From positions 15,809,254 through 15,873,253 of the forward strand of contig JAQFVV010006197.1 in NCBI GenBank assembly GCA_028023455.1: a stretch of 64,000 nucleotides of DNA, written 5' to 3'. This stretch comes from Epiperipatus broadwayi (lineage: Eukaryota > Onychophora > Udeonychophora > Euonychophora > Peripatidae). The translations under genes and the position numbers were made by a program. The notes under the pieces were generated by a model, which had not been told where the DNA came from, ran no database searches, and was given only the letters and a program-made list of their open reading frames with translations. Positions 25,266 through 38,138 of this stretch are shown piece after piece; the stretch's first letter is position 1; every line of letters starts with the position of its first letter.

Positions 25266-26682
25266 ATTTATTAAAACAGGCAAAACTCTCCATACCATAT
25301 TGCCACTCAGTGCAAGCTAGAATGATCAATGGATGCCAGAAGGCTTGTGCATAAAATCCCCATCTAGTGCATACTCATCCAATATCCCCAGACTAGTTTC
25401 TGACTTGTGGCCTTTGTAAATGAGGAGCCTTGGATCTGAGAGCACTGCACCTAGATTTTAGGATCTAATGCAATCCTCCAGCAGTCACCTTTTACCTCTA
25501 CTTAACTACAAAACTATGAGTCTTAAATTGAAAACACAATAATATTTTCAATCCAAGCTTCTTAGCTTATATAGTCATATAGGTCAGAAATCAGTTTAGT
25601 ACCTATACATTTTGGTGTATTTGATTCTTTAATAATCATAGCCACCACTATCATATTAGGCAGGATTGGTTTTAAGTCAATAAACACCAAACAATCATCA
25701 TTTCTTATGCTTGCTTATAATTGTTATTAAAACAGGCAAAACTCTATACAATATTGCCACTCAGTGCAAGACAGAATAATCAATGAATTACAGAAGGCTT
25801 GTGCATAAAATCCCCATCTAGTGCCTACTCATGCAGTATTCCCAGACTAGTTTCTGACTTGTGGCCTCGTCAGTGAGGAGCCTTGGATCTGAGAGCACTG
25901 CATTTAGATTTTAGGATCTAATGTAATCCTCCAGCAGCTACCTTTTATTTCTACTTAACTACAAAACTATGAGTCTTAAATTTGAAAACCCAATAATATT
26001 TTCAATCCAAGCTCATTAGCTTATGTAGACATATAGGCTACTCACTGACAAAGTCCACAAGCCAAAAACTAGTCTGGGAATATTGAATGAGTAGGCACTA
26101 GATGGGGATTTTATGCCCAAGCCTTCTGGCATCCAATGATTATTCTGGCTTGCACTGAGTGACAATATTGTATGAGAGTTTTGCCTGTTTTAATAACAGT
26201 TATAAGCAAGCATAAGAAATGGTGATCATATGATGTTTATTTTTTAAAAAAAATCAATCCTGCCTTATAGGATAGTGGTGGCTATGGTTATTAAAGAACC
26301 AAAGACACCAAAATGTATAGATACTGAACTGAGTTCTGACCTATATGACTGTATAAGCTAATGAGCTTGGATTGAAAATATTGTTTTCAATTTAAGACTC
26401 ATAGTTTTGTAGTTAAGTAGAGATAAAAGGTGGCTGCTGGAGGATTGCATTAGATCCTAAGATTTAAGTGCAGTGCTCTCAGATCCAAGGCACCTCACTG
26501 ACGAAGGCCACAAGCCAAAAACTAACTAGTCTGGGGATATTGGATGAGTAGGCAGGCACTAGATGAGGATTTTCTGGCATCCATTGATTATTCTGGCTTG
26601 CACTGAGTGGCAATATTGTATTTTGCCTGTTTTAATAATAATTATAAGCAAGCATAAGAAATGGTGACCATGTGATGTTTAT
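25266..26682. repeat. Family A repeat cluster: tandem, then inverted tandem
   Basis: TTAAAACAGGCAAAACTC occurs at 25271 and again at 25727, giving a 456 bp monomer in direct tandem. At about 26039 the orientation flips, and the same sequence continues inverted to about 26682, again more than one monomer long. Blocks such as GCACTAGATGGGGATTTTAT and GTTTTGTAGTTAAGTAGAGA identify the family. On the sense strand each monomer contains CTGACGA, a GGC-CACAA-GCC hairpin and a GAAACTAGTC-like end. No monomer has an open frame. Confidence 0.85.
25838..25880 (-). ncRNA. Hammerhead-like motif in family A monomer
   Basis: On the minus strand CTCCTCA is followed by CTGACGA, then GGCCACAAGTCA, then GAAA, then CTAGTC. 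The core is intact, the stem II pairing is weak (three pairs) and stem I retains about four pairs. This is one of the better preserved family A copies. Confidence 0.4.
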
Positions 26683-28073
26683 TGGCTTATATATTTATTT
26701 CACTAAGGTAATTTGCTGGTTTCATTATTTGCTATATGGAATAAGTTTTGGGTTCTACTACATTTGATGAAGTTAGTAGGATGCTGCAGTAAAACACATA
26801 ATTTTGAATTATAATTTTTTGTAGTACCATTATTCTGAATAATTATTGTTTAATAACTTCTATTATCAAAATAAAATTTCAAAGATTATTTATAATCTTT
26901 TGTAGCAAAAAAAATACTATTTAATATATTTATAAATAGAATCAAACAAAAAAAAAAAACATTCAGTATGTTTAGTGCTAGAAGTCATCTTTTTAAAAAA
27001 ATTGCTGTAAATTTCTAAATGGCAAATTGACCTTCATTTTAAATCAGGAATTAAAAACCAAAGGGAATTAATCAGTAAAAGTAAATTATTATTTTGATTT
27101 ATTTTAATTACTGCCATAATTTTTTTTGTTTTACTAATAAAAAAATAAACTTGTACTTTATTTGAATGTTTCAACTGTTATTAATTAAAAAATTGTATAT
27201 TACAGTGAAAGATAATTATAAGTAAATAAAACTATAGATAATAAAAGTTAATGCTTATTTATATTTTTAGCAGAGTTTGTTTATAGTGAAAGGATAAAAG
27301 ATCTATTCTTAAAATTCTAAAAAATTCACAAATCTAAAAAGCCTTCAAGCAAAAGATTTGGGGTTAATGATGTTTTGCTATTAAAGTAGTGATTGTCAAT
27401 GTTTAAGATTTATTTACAGTTTAATATTATAAAGAGCCATGACAGTATTTCCATTGTTTGTTAAATGAGTTGATAAATATATTAAATTGTTTATCAATTA
27501 GTTGTTATTATGAGAACATATGGAGATCTACAATTTTTTTCTTTTTCTTCACTTAATATTAAAAATAAAATTGTCTCATAAAAATGTAAACGAATTTTTA
27601 AAGGAGACCAGATTTTTCATTAATACAAGACATAATTTCACCAATTAATGCATAACTTAAATCAAAATCTTTTTGGATACTCAATTAGAAAACATTGAAA
27701 CAAAAAAATTGTAGTAGAAAAATTGGCTTCATAAAAGGTCCCAAACAATTTTTTTTCCCAGATTCCTCAGTAAAGTCATCTGGATTCGATCTTCTCAGAA
27801 TTTATTAAAGACTCAGTATTACTTATGATTCAAATGATTTTATATGTCAGAAATGAAATTTAACACCTTTATATAACTGCAGACAGTTGCAAACTGAATT
27901 ATACAGTACATCCAAATTAAGTGTATTGTGGTAGAATTGAAGAAGTTAATAAAGCCTCAAGGCAACCTTTTATCTTGTTCAAAATCTTTATATAAAGGAT
28001 TGTGAAATACAATTTATATTTTATTTTTCTACAATAAAAATTAATACAATTTATATTTTAAATAAATAAATAA
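26683..28073. other. AT-rich DNA, no gene seen
   Basis: No supported gene. The part from 27750 to 27990 is slightly less AT-rich but its frames are broken and unrecognisable. Confidence 0.5.
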
Positions 28074-28777
28074 TGTAACGTTCAGAATCGTATGATTAGC
28101 CAACAAGATTCAGAGACCTAGCAAAAGTACTTCAAACCCAGTATGTTCGGGATATGGTAGTCGCGGAACAGTACTAAGCTTTAACCTATTTGCCAGTGCT
28201 CCAAAATCTCCACTATCCAACCAACGCTCCTGATGCTACTAATGGTTATCGTTTTTCTTCGGTCCCGGTGGTCAGGGTAGAAACAAGGACTCTCAATTCA
28301 AACCTAGCCTATCGTGCACTAGACTTTATTGATTTAATCTCAGATATTCACTAAATACTATGATATAGCTTAAACTATTATTATTAATATTTCATAGGTT
28401 TTGGATACATACATATGATTTAATCAAGTGTGGATATAGATGAGTGGATATGATGAACCAGGGAATGACATGACAACGGTATAGATATATACAATTTATT
28501 AATACAATTAGAAAATATAATTAATAACAATCATGTTTGGATCTAATCATGATCCATGTATGGGATTACATTTTTTTTTTAACCAAAAAAAAAAAAAATA
28601 ACAATTACGTTTGATGATCAATAGTGATAATAGTACATAATTTCAATATCACCAGAATAAATATATGATTTTACAAAGAGGTCACCTGTCAATAATGACA
28701 ATTAAGGTTGTGAAATATATAAAATAATAATTACAATAATGAACCTCAGTATTAGGTGTGTGTGTGTGCGCGTTACA
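28074..28777. mobile_element. Putative solo LTR (704 bp)
   Basis: It starts TGTAACG and ends CGTTACA, an inverted 7 bp terminus of the TG...CA type. The first 260 bases are far richer in G+C than the surroundings and include tRNA-B-box-like stretches. No gag or pol sequence is present inside. Flanking bases do not form an exact target duplication, so the assignment rests on the ends and composition only. Confidence 0.4.
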
Positions 28778-30280
28778 ATGAAATCATACTGGATTCCATG
28801 ACAATAACAATTGTGATTCAATACAAAAAAAAAAAATTAACTAGAAATGATAGTTACATATCAGTATTATACTGTGTGTCAGCATAAAACGAAATTTTAT
28901 ATTGAAAGTGATAATATTTTATCAAGAAATATGCCACTATAAAATTAATATGCCAATTTTGGAGAGCAAACAAATGAATATATATAATAAATTTATGCGT
29001 GTGTTTACATACATAGGGGAAGTAGAGTATATATATATTTGTCATTATAATATTTTATTGTTAGTCTTCTCAGCAGGAGTTATGGACAAAAGCATAATTT
29101 TATTACCCTTTATTATTAATAATTATATGAAAAATATGGCTTATTTATTTCCCACAGATCAATGTATTAAGCTACTGATATATTTGCCCATTAAAAGCAT
29201 TAATTTATATCTGCATAGATGTTTTTCCTAAACCTGTCTTTAATAAGTAATAATGGAGAAACCCGACAACCATATCTTATAGGCTATAAAATACCCAAGT
29301 ATTTCAAATATGAATCTTAACTATAAAATGCTAAAGAGGCAAAAAGAAATACTACTGCTGAGATATTTCTTTCCCCAAATGCACGCCTCACTAAATATAC
29401 ATATAGGGTGAGATAACCCATATCTTTGCACTAAGTAATATTGCCTATTTTAAATTTTAAAAGAAGAGCTAGCATTATTATCATTATTTTTATATTTAAA
29501 TAAACGCATACACACTTATATATATACCATTCCACCTTCTTTAATTGTCACAAAGAATCACTATCTTTATCAAATAAAATAATTTGAACACTTATTTATA
29601 TTTTAAATTCCTTTACCAAGATACTGTGATTATGTATATACGGGAAGAGGGCGGATTTTTTTATATATTTGATTTCTTTTCGAGCTCTTATTATTAAATA
29701 AATGACATTTTTCACTAAGTCAGAATTAGACGCGATTTAGAAATTTGACTGTTTCTTATTTTTTTTACTATAAAAATCGTTACCCATTTCCCACTTTAGA
29801 TTCGGGATAAAACAAACAAATTTATATATAAATTAGTTTCATAGTGTAATATCATTTATACCCATATTTAACTAAATTGGCACAAAGAAATTAATCAATC
29901 AAATATATATTATACTTAAAAGAACATACCGGCATATCTCAAAATAAAACATAGAAAAGCTGCAATTTTAAACTCTCTAATAATCTTTTTGTTCTACTTA
30001 GAATTATACATTATACTTTTTTCTGTTGTTTGAACCATTAATAAGTAATGGTTAAAATTTAAATTGACTTGTTAAAATAATAATAAAAATAAACTAAACA
30101 CTCATATATATATAACCGTCCTTTTGAAACACATTTTCTTAAGATAGTCTTTTGCGAATTTTATGAATCTAATGAAATTAAATGTTCGCATTTTTTTTTT
30201 TTTTATAGAAGGTATTTTTAAGATATAAATATTTTTTTTCTTTTTTAAAGATAGAAAGTTTATACTTGCGATAGATTACG
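28778..30280. other. AT-rich DNA, no gene convincingly seen
   Basis: A 109-codon plus-strand frame at 28902-29231 is Ile/Tyr/Asn-rich, consistent with AT background, and has no motif. It is not called. Confidence 0.5.
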
Positions 30281-30536
30281 GTGTCACTGTGCTTGATGCA
30301 GATTTTTTTTATCGATTCATTCATTGACAGGGTCGGCCTTGGGCTTCACTGGACTCAGAATAGACTGGCTTCAGGTTGCTTCTCTATTTTTCTTCGATGG
30401 ATCATTGTGTCACTTTGATTGAGGCAGATATTTTTTTTTCAGCTTCATTCATTATTAGGATCGATCTTTGGCTTTACTGGACTCAGGATAGACTGGCTTC
30501 GATGTTGGTTCTCCATTTTCTTTCATAGCAGCAACA
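30281..30536. repeat. Two-copy tandem duplication, 128 bp period
   Basis: GTGTCACT..TTGA..GCAGAT begins at 30281 and 30409. TACTGGACTCAG-AGACTGGCTTC recurs with the same 128 bp offset. The unit is GC-richer than its surroundings. No conserved frame links the copies. Confidence 0.7.
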
Positions 30537-30737
30537 TGGGATTTGTCTCTCCTCCTCTTCTTTAGATGCATTTTTCTGGAGACTTTCCAGAGAAAGGAAA
30601 AGTAATTTGTACTACTCAAAAGCCATATCGTGGGTCTTTTCTCTGCTTAAAATGTAGTCAATTGCACTAGTAGTTGAGACTCACTTTTCTTAAAAAAAAC
30701 ACCAACTTTCTTACTACCAACAACTTTTTTCTCTCTC

Positions 30738-30810
30738 TAACTGCTTGACTTTTAATAATTTGAATCAATTGCTCTCACTGCTTGACTTTGAATAATTTGA
30801 ATCCTTGGTT
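30738..30810. repeat. Short tandem duplication, 37 bp period
   Basis: CTGCTTGACTTT.AATAATTTGAATC is present at 30741 and again at 30778. Confidence 0.75.
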
Positions 30811-30982
30811 CTTTTTCTTTGCTCTATTTATAATAATTTTTTTTCTAAGCAAGGCTTTGTTTTCTATATATATATTTTTAACACCTATAATATATTTTCC
30901 TTGGTTAGAAACGAAAACAGACCGCATGATTGATTTTTCCTTTTTTTAATTACATCAGTTTAAAGATTTTTAGGATTTACAT

Positions 30983-31100
30983 CAGTTTAAAGATAAGAAA
31001 ACAATTCAACACTCCCATGCAACTAACTGAGTTGATCTTTCAGTTTAAAGATAAGAAAAACAATTCAACACTTCCTTGCAACTAGCTGAGTTGATCTTTT
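30983..31100. repeat. Two-copy tandem duplication, 58 bp period
   Basis: CAGTTTAAAGATAAGAAAA and CTGAGTTGATCTTT recur at a 58 bp offset (30983 and 31041). A further diverged partial copy may lie at about 31155. Confidence 0.8.
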
Positions 31101-32205
31101 ACCAAAAATAGGTGACACAATCGAGATAAGATTACTTGCCTTTTAATCGCCTCAAGGATGAGAAAAATTAATTCACCCTTACATGCAACTATATTTTTCG
31201 GAATGTTTATGAAAAAAAAATAAGCAGAGTCATCAAAATGTTATTCGCAAGGAACGAACTGCCTTTAGGATAAAGATATAAGACAATGGAAATATATTTT
31301 TCTTTCCAAAAATATATACATAAAAAAATGCATCTCAATAGAACAATTTACACATACATAAGTCCACTCATTCGTAAAGTCATACACCTGCACCTGCATA
31401 TATCCCCTTTAGCAAACAAGCAAAAATAAAAAATAAAAAATTAGATATTTGAGTTTTAATATATATATATGTATACTAATTTTACCAACTAACATGAAGC
31501 TCTGTGTGTTCATACACACTGAACGCTTCAATAAATAGAAAAGTATAGTTTAAAAAGTTCACATTATGTGTAATACCAGAATGATGTACAATATTTTTAA
31601 TAATAAATGCAAAACATATATATATATATACTATTTACCAATTCCAGATGATTTTCTTATAGATTATTTAATTAATGAAACTTAAACATTATGCTGTAAT
31701 TTAGTCATAATCAATTTTAATAATAATCATAATATTAATTATCCACTTTAGTATCAATCTTGGAACTTTCAATACGAGTATGCTAATCTATCTTAAATTA
31801 TAAAATTATTTTAAATAATTAATTTTCAATTCCTTATTTTAATCATATAACAGTGACATAGTTTTAGTTTAAATACATTAATTTTAAAACGTTTTGTTAA
31901 CAGTATTACTGTAAAATTTAATAAATGATAATATTTTCTCAAGTTCTATTATTCAAAATTTAATTTTAAAAATAGATATTACCCTCAAGATCATAAATCT
32001 ATGATAAGAAGCTAGTCAGCTATGGCAGGCATGGAGTTTGTTTGCATTCAGGCAGTATTTTCTCAAATGACATATAAGTCTAAGAAAGCTATCTCATGGC
32101 TGCTAATAATGACATTTTGTTATTCAAATTGCTTTCAGCCATATATTGAATGTACATTAAAATTAATCAATTTGCATGTTCTGGACAAATAAACATTTTC
32201 TAAAG
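31101..32205. other. AT-rich DNA, no gene seen
   Basis: No supported gene, RNA or transposon. Confidence 0.55.
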
Positions 32206-32460
32206 TACAATTTATCCAACCTGCTTCAAACACTTTTTAGCAAACTCTTTATTTGTACATATATATACACCTACATTTTGACTGACCTGCAGTCTTCTTC
32301 AGAGCTATGATATAATAAACAAAACAAAAATAAAAACATAACCGCATAATAACACCATAAAAATTTTTTTTACAATAAAGGTCAGTCGAAACGTAGGTGT
32401 ATATATATGTACAAATAAAGAGTTTGCTAAAAAGTGTTTGAAGCAGGTTGGATAAATTGT
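32206..32460. repeat. Inverted repeat, family C
   Basis: Arms of about 82 bp (32206-32287 and 32380-32460) are almost identical in inverse orientation, around a 92 bp AT-rich spacer. In the outward sense the left copy reads CTGAAGAAGACTGCAGGTCAGTC; the right copy keeps GGTCAGTCGAAACGTAGG. Together they show the same CTGAAGA-hairpin-CGAAACGT layout as the SINE at 22.6-23.1 kb, but neither copy is complete. It ends in an ATAAAGAGTTTGC tail. Confidence 0.8.
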
Positions 32461-35436
32461 ATTTATGGGATATTAAGGCAAAAATAAGAAAAAGTGTGAT
32501 TTTGGTAATATTTTCTAAAGTATTAAATGGTTATAAAATATGATGATAAAAGATTCATTGAGAAAAATCTTGGCATTTAAATGAACATTTTAAAGGTAGT
32601 GAAATGTCAAATGCTAAAAACATTTCTAATGAAGAGTTATACAAAAAAAGTGAATTGGAGAGGAATTTATTAAACAAAGTTATAAAAAGGAAATTGAATA
32701 ATAATCAGAAACTAAAATACCCATTTTTTTGATATTATAAAGACAAAAACTTGAGGAATATTTCGTTAAAAAATTATTCTGAGAAACATGCATTTACTCT
32801 GTCTTCATGCAACAAAGCGACCAAAACTAGAGAGAATTAGTAACGTCATATGGCTGCTGAGCACAGCATAACTGGTGTTGCTTCATCATTCAATCACAGA
32901 ATTGGACTTACATTCAAAATAATTTTTTTTGACTTCTGATGAATTTCGAATGTATTAACATATTTTTAAAAAGTTTAAATAAATATATCATATGCGTAAA
33001 ATTTAATTGCTTAAATAAAATTAGTTTGGGATATGTGTGTGTGCGACATTTATTAATTTGATGGCAATAAACTTTATTTTTAATTTACTAATGTAGATTA
33101 AAAATTGTTTACAAGCACTTTATATACATATACGCTATATCGAAGGTCTGGATTAGCAAATTAATAAATATTGTTTTATACCAAAAATTTATTAACGTAA
33201 TAGTTGATAATTATCTATACGCTTTTATAGAATATATTTTATTATATATATAAGTATACAGAGATATTATAAAAGAAAAGTTTTAAATGTCAAATTTAAA
33301 TTTTCCAATCATTCAAATTATTATTATTTTTAAATTGCAAATGCGTTTAAATTTTAGATTTACATTTTTAAAAAATTATTTATTATCGTATTTTAACATA
33401 AATAAAAACTATTGATTATAATTTGTTTGAAATAATCTCATTTATCATTGCTTTCATTTCTGCAAGGCTCCTAAATATGAAGATAGCATCTATTCATTAC
33501 TTGAAATGTCCTCTTGGGTTGATCAAAGAAAAACGTAAACATGAATCAACAGGGCTCTAAATTATTCAGTTAAATACAGTAGATTCTAACCAACCTACTG
33601 ACCGGACGATGGATTGACAGTTTGATCGTTAGGTTATTATTTAAAAACTCTGCTCTGAAATTGAATCCTAGTTCCTAGGAATACCAAACTAATGTACTAA
33701 TCATGAAGCCTTTCTTTATATTTTCTGTGATAGGTGTATATAAATGAATATTATACTGCTCTTCATATTTTAAAAATTATGTCAGTAGGAAATCATTCCA
33801 TCTAAATAGTGTAAAAAGTGATTAAAGTAAATGATATAAACCTAAAATATTGTTTTTTATGGGTTCACAACAAGCAAATATGGAGTTGGCAAACCTAAAG
33901 CATAATCTATTTCATCTATTCATTATATATTTGCAGCTGAAAAATATTAAAAATCTCAGTTTAAACAATTAAATAGAAGTATTGTTTCAACCTATCATCT
34001 TGTTCCTTAAATATTACACAATCTTCTAAATAATTGATCATATAATTGTTTATTTGCTACTGTTTTCCCTTTATTATGACATATTTTCTTCTGTTTGTTT
34101 TTTATGTTATATATGACAACAGTGACACAGGATGATGTTAATAGCAATAAATCATGTCAGTGCTTGGGAGAAAGCAATTGTAAACTACCCATTATAATAT
34201 GTTGAACATTTTATGAAGAAGTTATGTGCTCTTCAGAAATCACTGGAATAAACTATGTACCAAATAATGGTAAGCAATCAACAATCATCATCAATACTTT
34301 TTTCTTATTATAAAATTTATGTCTTAGTTACTCTGCATGCTTTTGAGCCAGAGATCTTAACATTCATATAGGACATTAAGACTAAAAGTAAACATTGATG
34401 CTGAACTTTGAATATCTAATGTAATTTTGTATATTTGCTATTATTAAATTATTATAATGTAAATATTTTATATCTTTAGTATAACTTAATCATGCACATG
34501 ATATTTTTAATGACTTTTCTATTTTTCAAAAAAATTATATTCCCATTTGCATGCATTCTGATGTATTTCTAATTTTGAAAAAATGGTGAAAAATGATATT
34601 TTGAATATTCTCTATGACTTGCTAATGATTGCAATATAATAAAACTAATGTGATGAGGCCAATTTTTTTTATTTTTAATAGTACAAGAATTTAATATTAC
34701 AACACTTGACAGACTTCTCTACTGACATATATTTGTAATTAAATATTTTTTTCTATAACTATTGCTAATATATATAAATTTTGGGAACAAATATTTGTAC
34801 ATGTTTAAAAAACAAAATCTCATTCTGCAGTTGAATGGCCATGAGGTTTCTGAAATAAATTATGTCAAAAAAACTTGCAAATATTGGGAAAGTGATATCG
34901 GTAATCAACTCGCTTATTGTATCTTATAACCTATTTCTACAAAATAACGTCAGTTTGTAATCTTTGACACAAATGCTATAAATATTTCAAAAGTAGTTTC
35001 AAGGAATTTTAAAAGATCCCTCTCTATTATCTAAAAATATACTTTTTTATTCTTTTTACTTTTATAAATTGTAATACATTAAAGATCAGCTTTTCAAGCT
35101 ATTGTGCATGCACTTTTTATGAGTGTTAATAATAAATGAATGCTTTCACTCCCAACACAAGATATAGTATTTATGAAAGAATAAAATGAATCCACTTATT
35201 CTTTTCAACCCAAATGCTTATATATGGACAAATCTTAAGTACTGGAAATGAAATATAAAATAAATAAAATATATCCCCCTTTTTAATCAGGAACGAAATA
35301 AGACCAATTCTTCTTAGAGATTTTTTTTTCTCATATGCATAAAATGTTTTTGCTTTTCATTAGTCACACAGATAAAAACTTAACATATTTGAATAAAATA
35401 ATAATATACTGAACAATGATAAAGATATGTGTAAGA
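32461..35436. other. AT-rich DNA, no gene seen
   Basis: No supported gene. The stretch at 33590-33690 has a faint tRNA-like look but no convincing fold. Confidence 0.5.
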
Positions 35437-35500
35437 GATTATGGTCTGGGCCAACTGATGAGTGCTGGTTCACCACGAAAGGTGCAACCTGGGGATCATA
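35437..35500 (+). ncRNA. Decayed hammerhead ribozyme copy
   Basis: It shares TCTGG.CCAACTGATGAGTG with the motif at 17.16 kb. CTGATGA (35455-35461), a stem II GTGCTG/CACCAC with one mismatch (35462-35476) and CGAAA are kept. Stem III would be AGGT/ACCT. The cleavage-site base is G, which hammerheads do not cleave, and stem I no longer pairs. It is best read as an inactivated family member. Common flanks (TTTTACATGT, GTGGATA) extend the similarity downstream. Confidence 0.65.
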
Positions 35501-37062
35501 GATCTTTTTTTACATGTCTTTGATCATATGTTTATGATTACATCCTTACACAAAGTGTTAAAAGTGGATAGAAACCAGTCCTTATCTTGCGTGAGAGTGG
35601 CGTAGTGAAATTTACACTACAGAAATATTATTCATTAGTATACAAGTTTGTCTCATTAAAACACTGGAATTTATATTTTATAAAATGCATGCTAAGTTTT
35701 GTGTTCAAAGACAGGTTATAGTTACTAGGCAACACCAACATAGCTTTCAGCGAAATAGTTATTTTACTACTGTATTTGTCTTTTGTTTTTTTACTGAAAA
35801 AAAAAATGTATTCAATATTTTAATGTTGAATTGTATAAAAATTAAAAAATCTCCACATAATTGCAGAAAAAAACAAACACCTCCAGACAATAAAAATAAA
35901 AATATTTTTCTTTTTCTTTTTCTTTCCCTTTTTGCTCATAAAAAGTGGAATTATCTGGTTTCACATTACCGCGAAACCGTATCAATTTATTTGAGCCATA
36001 ATTATAATGGTTTTTTTTTTTTTTTTTAAGAAAATACATTAACTTTTTTTTGCCAAATACAAATATTTTCAGAGGTAGTATTTAAGGATATATTATTCCA
36101 ATATTAATTGAAATGCAAAATATTAGCACAGTTTTTAAAGTTAGATTGTATATTCATCATCACTATCATTTTCAACCATTATCAGCCAATTGCAGGGTGA
36201 AGATCTCATTAAGTTTATTCCAGATTCTTTGATCCATAACTTCTCTTGTCCACATCATTCCAACAAACTTTCATCCATATCTCATCTATACTTGTCATAT
36301 GAAACCTTTTCTAGCACTTTTACAATCTTTTGAGATTCAGTTTAGGACTTCAATTGTCCATCTCTTATAACAATATCTCCACCCAACTTTATTTCAGCAT
36401 CATATTCTTGCAGAGAATATTAATTTGTTTTTCCATCTGTATATTTCACTTGTGATTCCTTCTTGTTATTCCTGACATTCGTTTCCCCAAACTTTGCATG
36501 TTATGGAATCTCTCTAATGCTACTGAAATGATGGAATTCTTATTCATACATTAAAAGCAGCAGTTGAAAAAAATAGATAAATAGTTGGCAAAACTATATA
36601 TAAAATGTCTAGGTGATAAAAAAAAAAACAGTAGTGATATTGATATTTAATAAATGTAAAAAAAAAAAGATATTAGAAATTATAGATCTATCAGTCTTTT
36701 ATCAGTTCTATACAAGATGTTTATTAAGATCATTACAATTTATCTATGGAAAACTTTGGACTCAAATCAATCAAAATAACAAACTGAATTTAAAAGCGAT
36801 TTTAGCAGAGAAATCATATGCAACTTTTAAGATAAATTATAGAGATAATTAATGAGTATGGTCACCATTATACTTTGGATGAGCAGATTAAAAAAAAAAT
36901 TATAAACTAAATTATTTTTATTATAATATGAAAATTAGAGGAATATATATATATATATATACTTTTTCTTATTAATGTTTGCCTTTTAAAAAATAAATTT
37001 GTCTTATTGTATGTCATAGTTATGGGTTTGTATTATTTACCTAAACTAAAAGTAAATACACA
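35501..37062. other. AT-rich DNA with a less AT-rich block, no gene called
   Basis: From 36150 to 36540 the composition is more balanced and the minus strand reads in longer broken frames, as old LINE or transposon DNA often does. No conserved motif could be named. Frames at 35685-36029 are low-complexity. Confidence 0.45.
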
Positions 37063-37760
37063 GAGGTACCTAAAGATAACCGGAATTTTATAATAAAAAA
37101 TGGTTTATTTATTTTTAAGTGTTACAAATTTAATCTCTTTTAAATGGCTATCCATTTGAAGCAATACACCAGTCTAAACATGTTTTTCATTTTTTAAAGT
37201 AGTCTGGAAGTACTTGCAAAATGATGCCTTTTAACATCTCTAACATTTTTTCCCACTACTTCTAAAAATTGAGACATTTTGTTATTCAAGAGATTAAAAT
37301 AAAATCACAAAAAGTGAGGTCGAATGAATACAACTGATAGGTAAGCTGAATCATGTTGAATTTAATTTAAAAATGTTTTATACTCAAGGTCTTGAGAGGT
37401 CACATTCTGTGGGGTGAAGCTTGCACTCTTTTCTTTGTTACAAAACTGAATGTTCAGATTTTACTATATCACGTAAATGTTTCAGAACTTTCAGATAAAA
37501 TGCCTGTTCATTACAAACTAAATTTGAAAGAAAAACAGTGTTTGCATAAAAAGAAGAAATCATTATTGTTTTGACTTTGGACTTCCCTTGTGATACTTTT
37601 TAGAGATGTGGTAAATTTAACATTTCAATTAAACCACTCATAAACTTATATTTTTACGAGATCAGCTTTCTTGTAAACTGTTTCAAGCATTACAACTTTT
37701 TTTGTCATTTTCTGAAAACCAAAGCAGAATTTCAAACTTTTCAATCATTATAAAAAAAAT
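37063..37760 (-). mobile_element. Broken mariner-family transposon
   Basis: It spans from a terminal-repeat-like GAGGTACCTAAAGATAACCGG at 37063 to the left edge of the Merlin-like element at 37761. The span of about 700 bp is roughly half a normal mariner (about 1.3 kb), because the middle of the transposase is deleted and the 5' terminus is not recognised. The 5' end may have been displaced by the Merlin insertion. Confidence 0.75.
37130..37745 (-). pseudogene. Mariner transposase remnant with internal deletion
   Basis: Mariner transposase is a DDE/D enzyme that cuts and pastes the element. Reading the minus strand, KFCFGFQKMTKK then VMLETVYKKADLV and VYEWF match the N-terminal helix-turn-helix (about 37734-37630). 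After a gap, KVKTIM, then EQAFYLKVLKHLRDIV (near 37530-37460), then KFNMIQLTYQLYSFDL (the PPYSPDLAPCD region bearing the third catalytic Asp, near 37365-37320), and finally LPDYFKK.KTCLDWCIASNG to a stop at 37130. Several frameshifts and stops make it dead. The style is closest to the SETMAR/GVQW3 type, by memory of motif wording. Confidence 0.85.
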
Positions 37761-38138
37761 AGTAATAGTATGAATACTGAACCTTATTGTCTGATGCGGT
37801 TTTTCATAAAATGCACATCAATATACCATTTTAGCAGCCTTAACTTACAGCTGACAGTACAAGAGGTGTTTTTTGAGCCATAACAGGCCACCTGAAGGCG
37901 ATGTATTCTACGATTACATAACAAAATACTACACCCATTGGATTGTGACAGTATTCATTAGTGAGCACTCTTGAACTCTTGCTACAGTCTGATTTGATGG
38001 TAGCCATTTTTGAAAGAGATGAAACTACAAAAATTCATTGTTGGAAATTTTTTAGAAAGCGTAGTGGAATTACTATTCCATATTAAGAATTATTATGTTA
38101 TTACACATGCTTTCCTATGCTTTTGAACTGCACACAAC

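Noticed and set aside
28902-29231. 109-codon plus-strand frame
   Set aside because: Ile/Tyr/Asn-rich composition as expected from AT background, no motif, no splice or poly(A) context.
33620-33690. Possible tRNA-like SINE remnant
   Set aside because: Faint A- and B-box-like strings at plausible spacing, but no stem folds and the match to consensus is weak.
35685-36029. 114-codon plus-strand frame ending in poly-Phe
   Set aside because: Low-complexity runs dominate and the opposite strand is open through the same runs.
36150-36540. Possible LINE or transposon remnant on the minus strand
   Set aside because: Composition and broken frames are suggestive but no conserved reverse-transcriptase or transposase motif could be placed.
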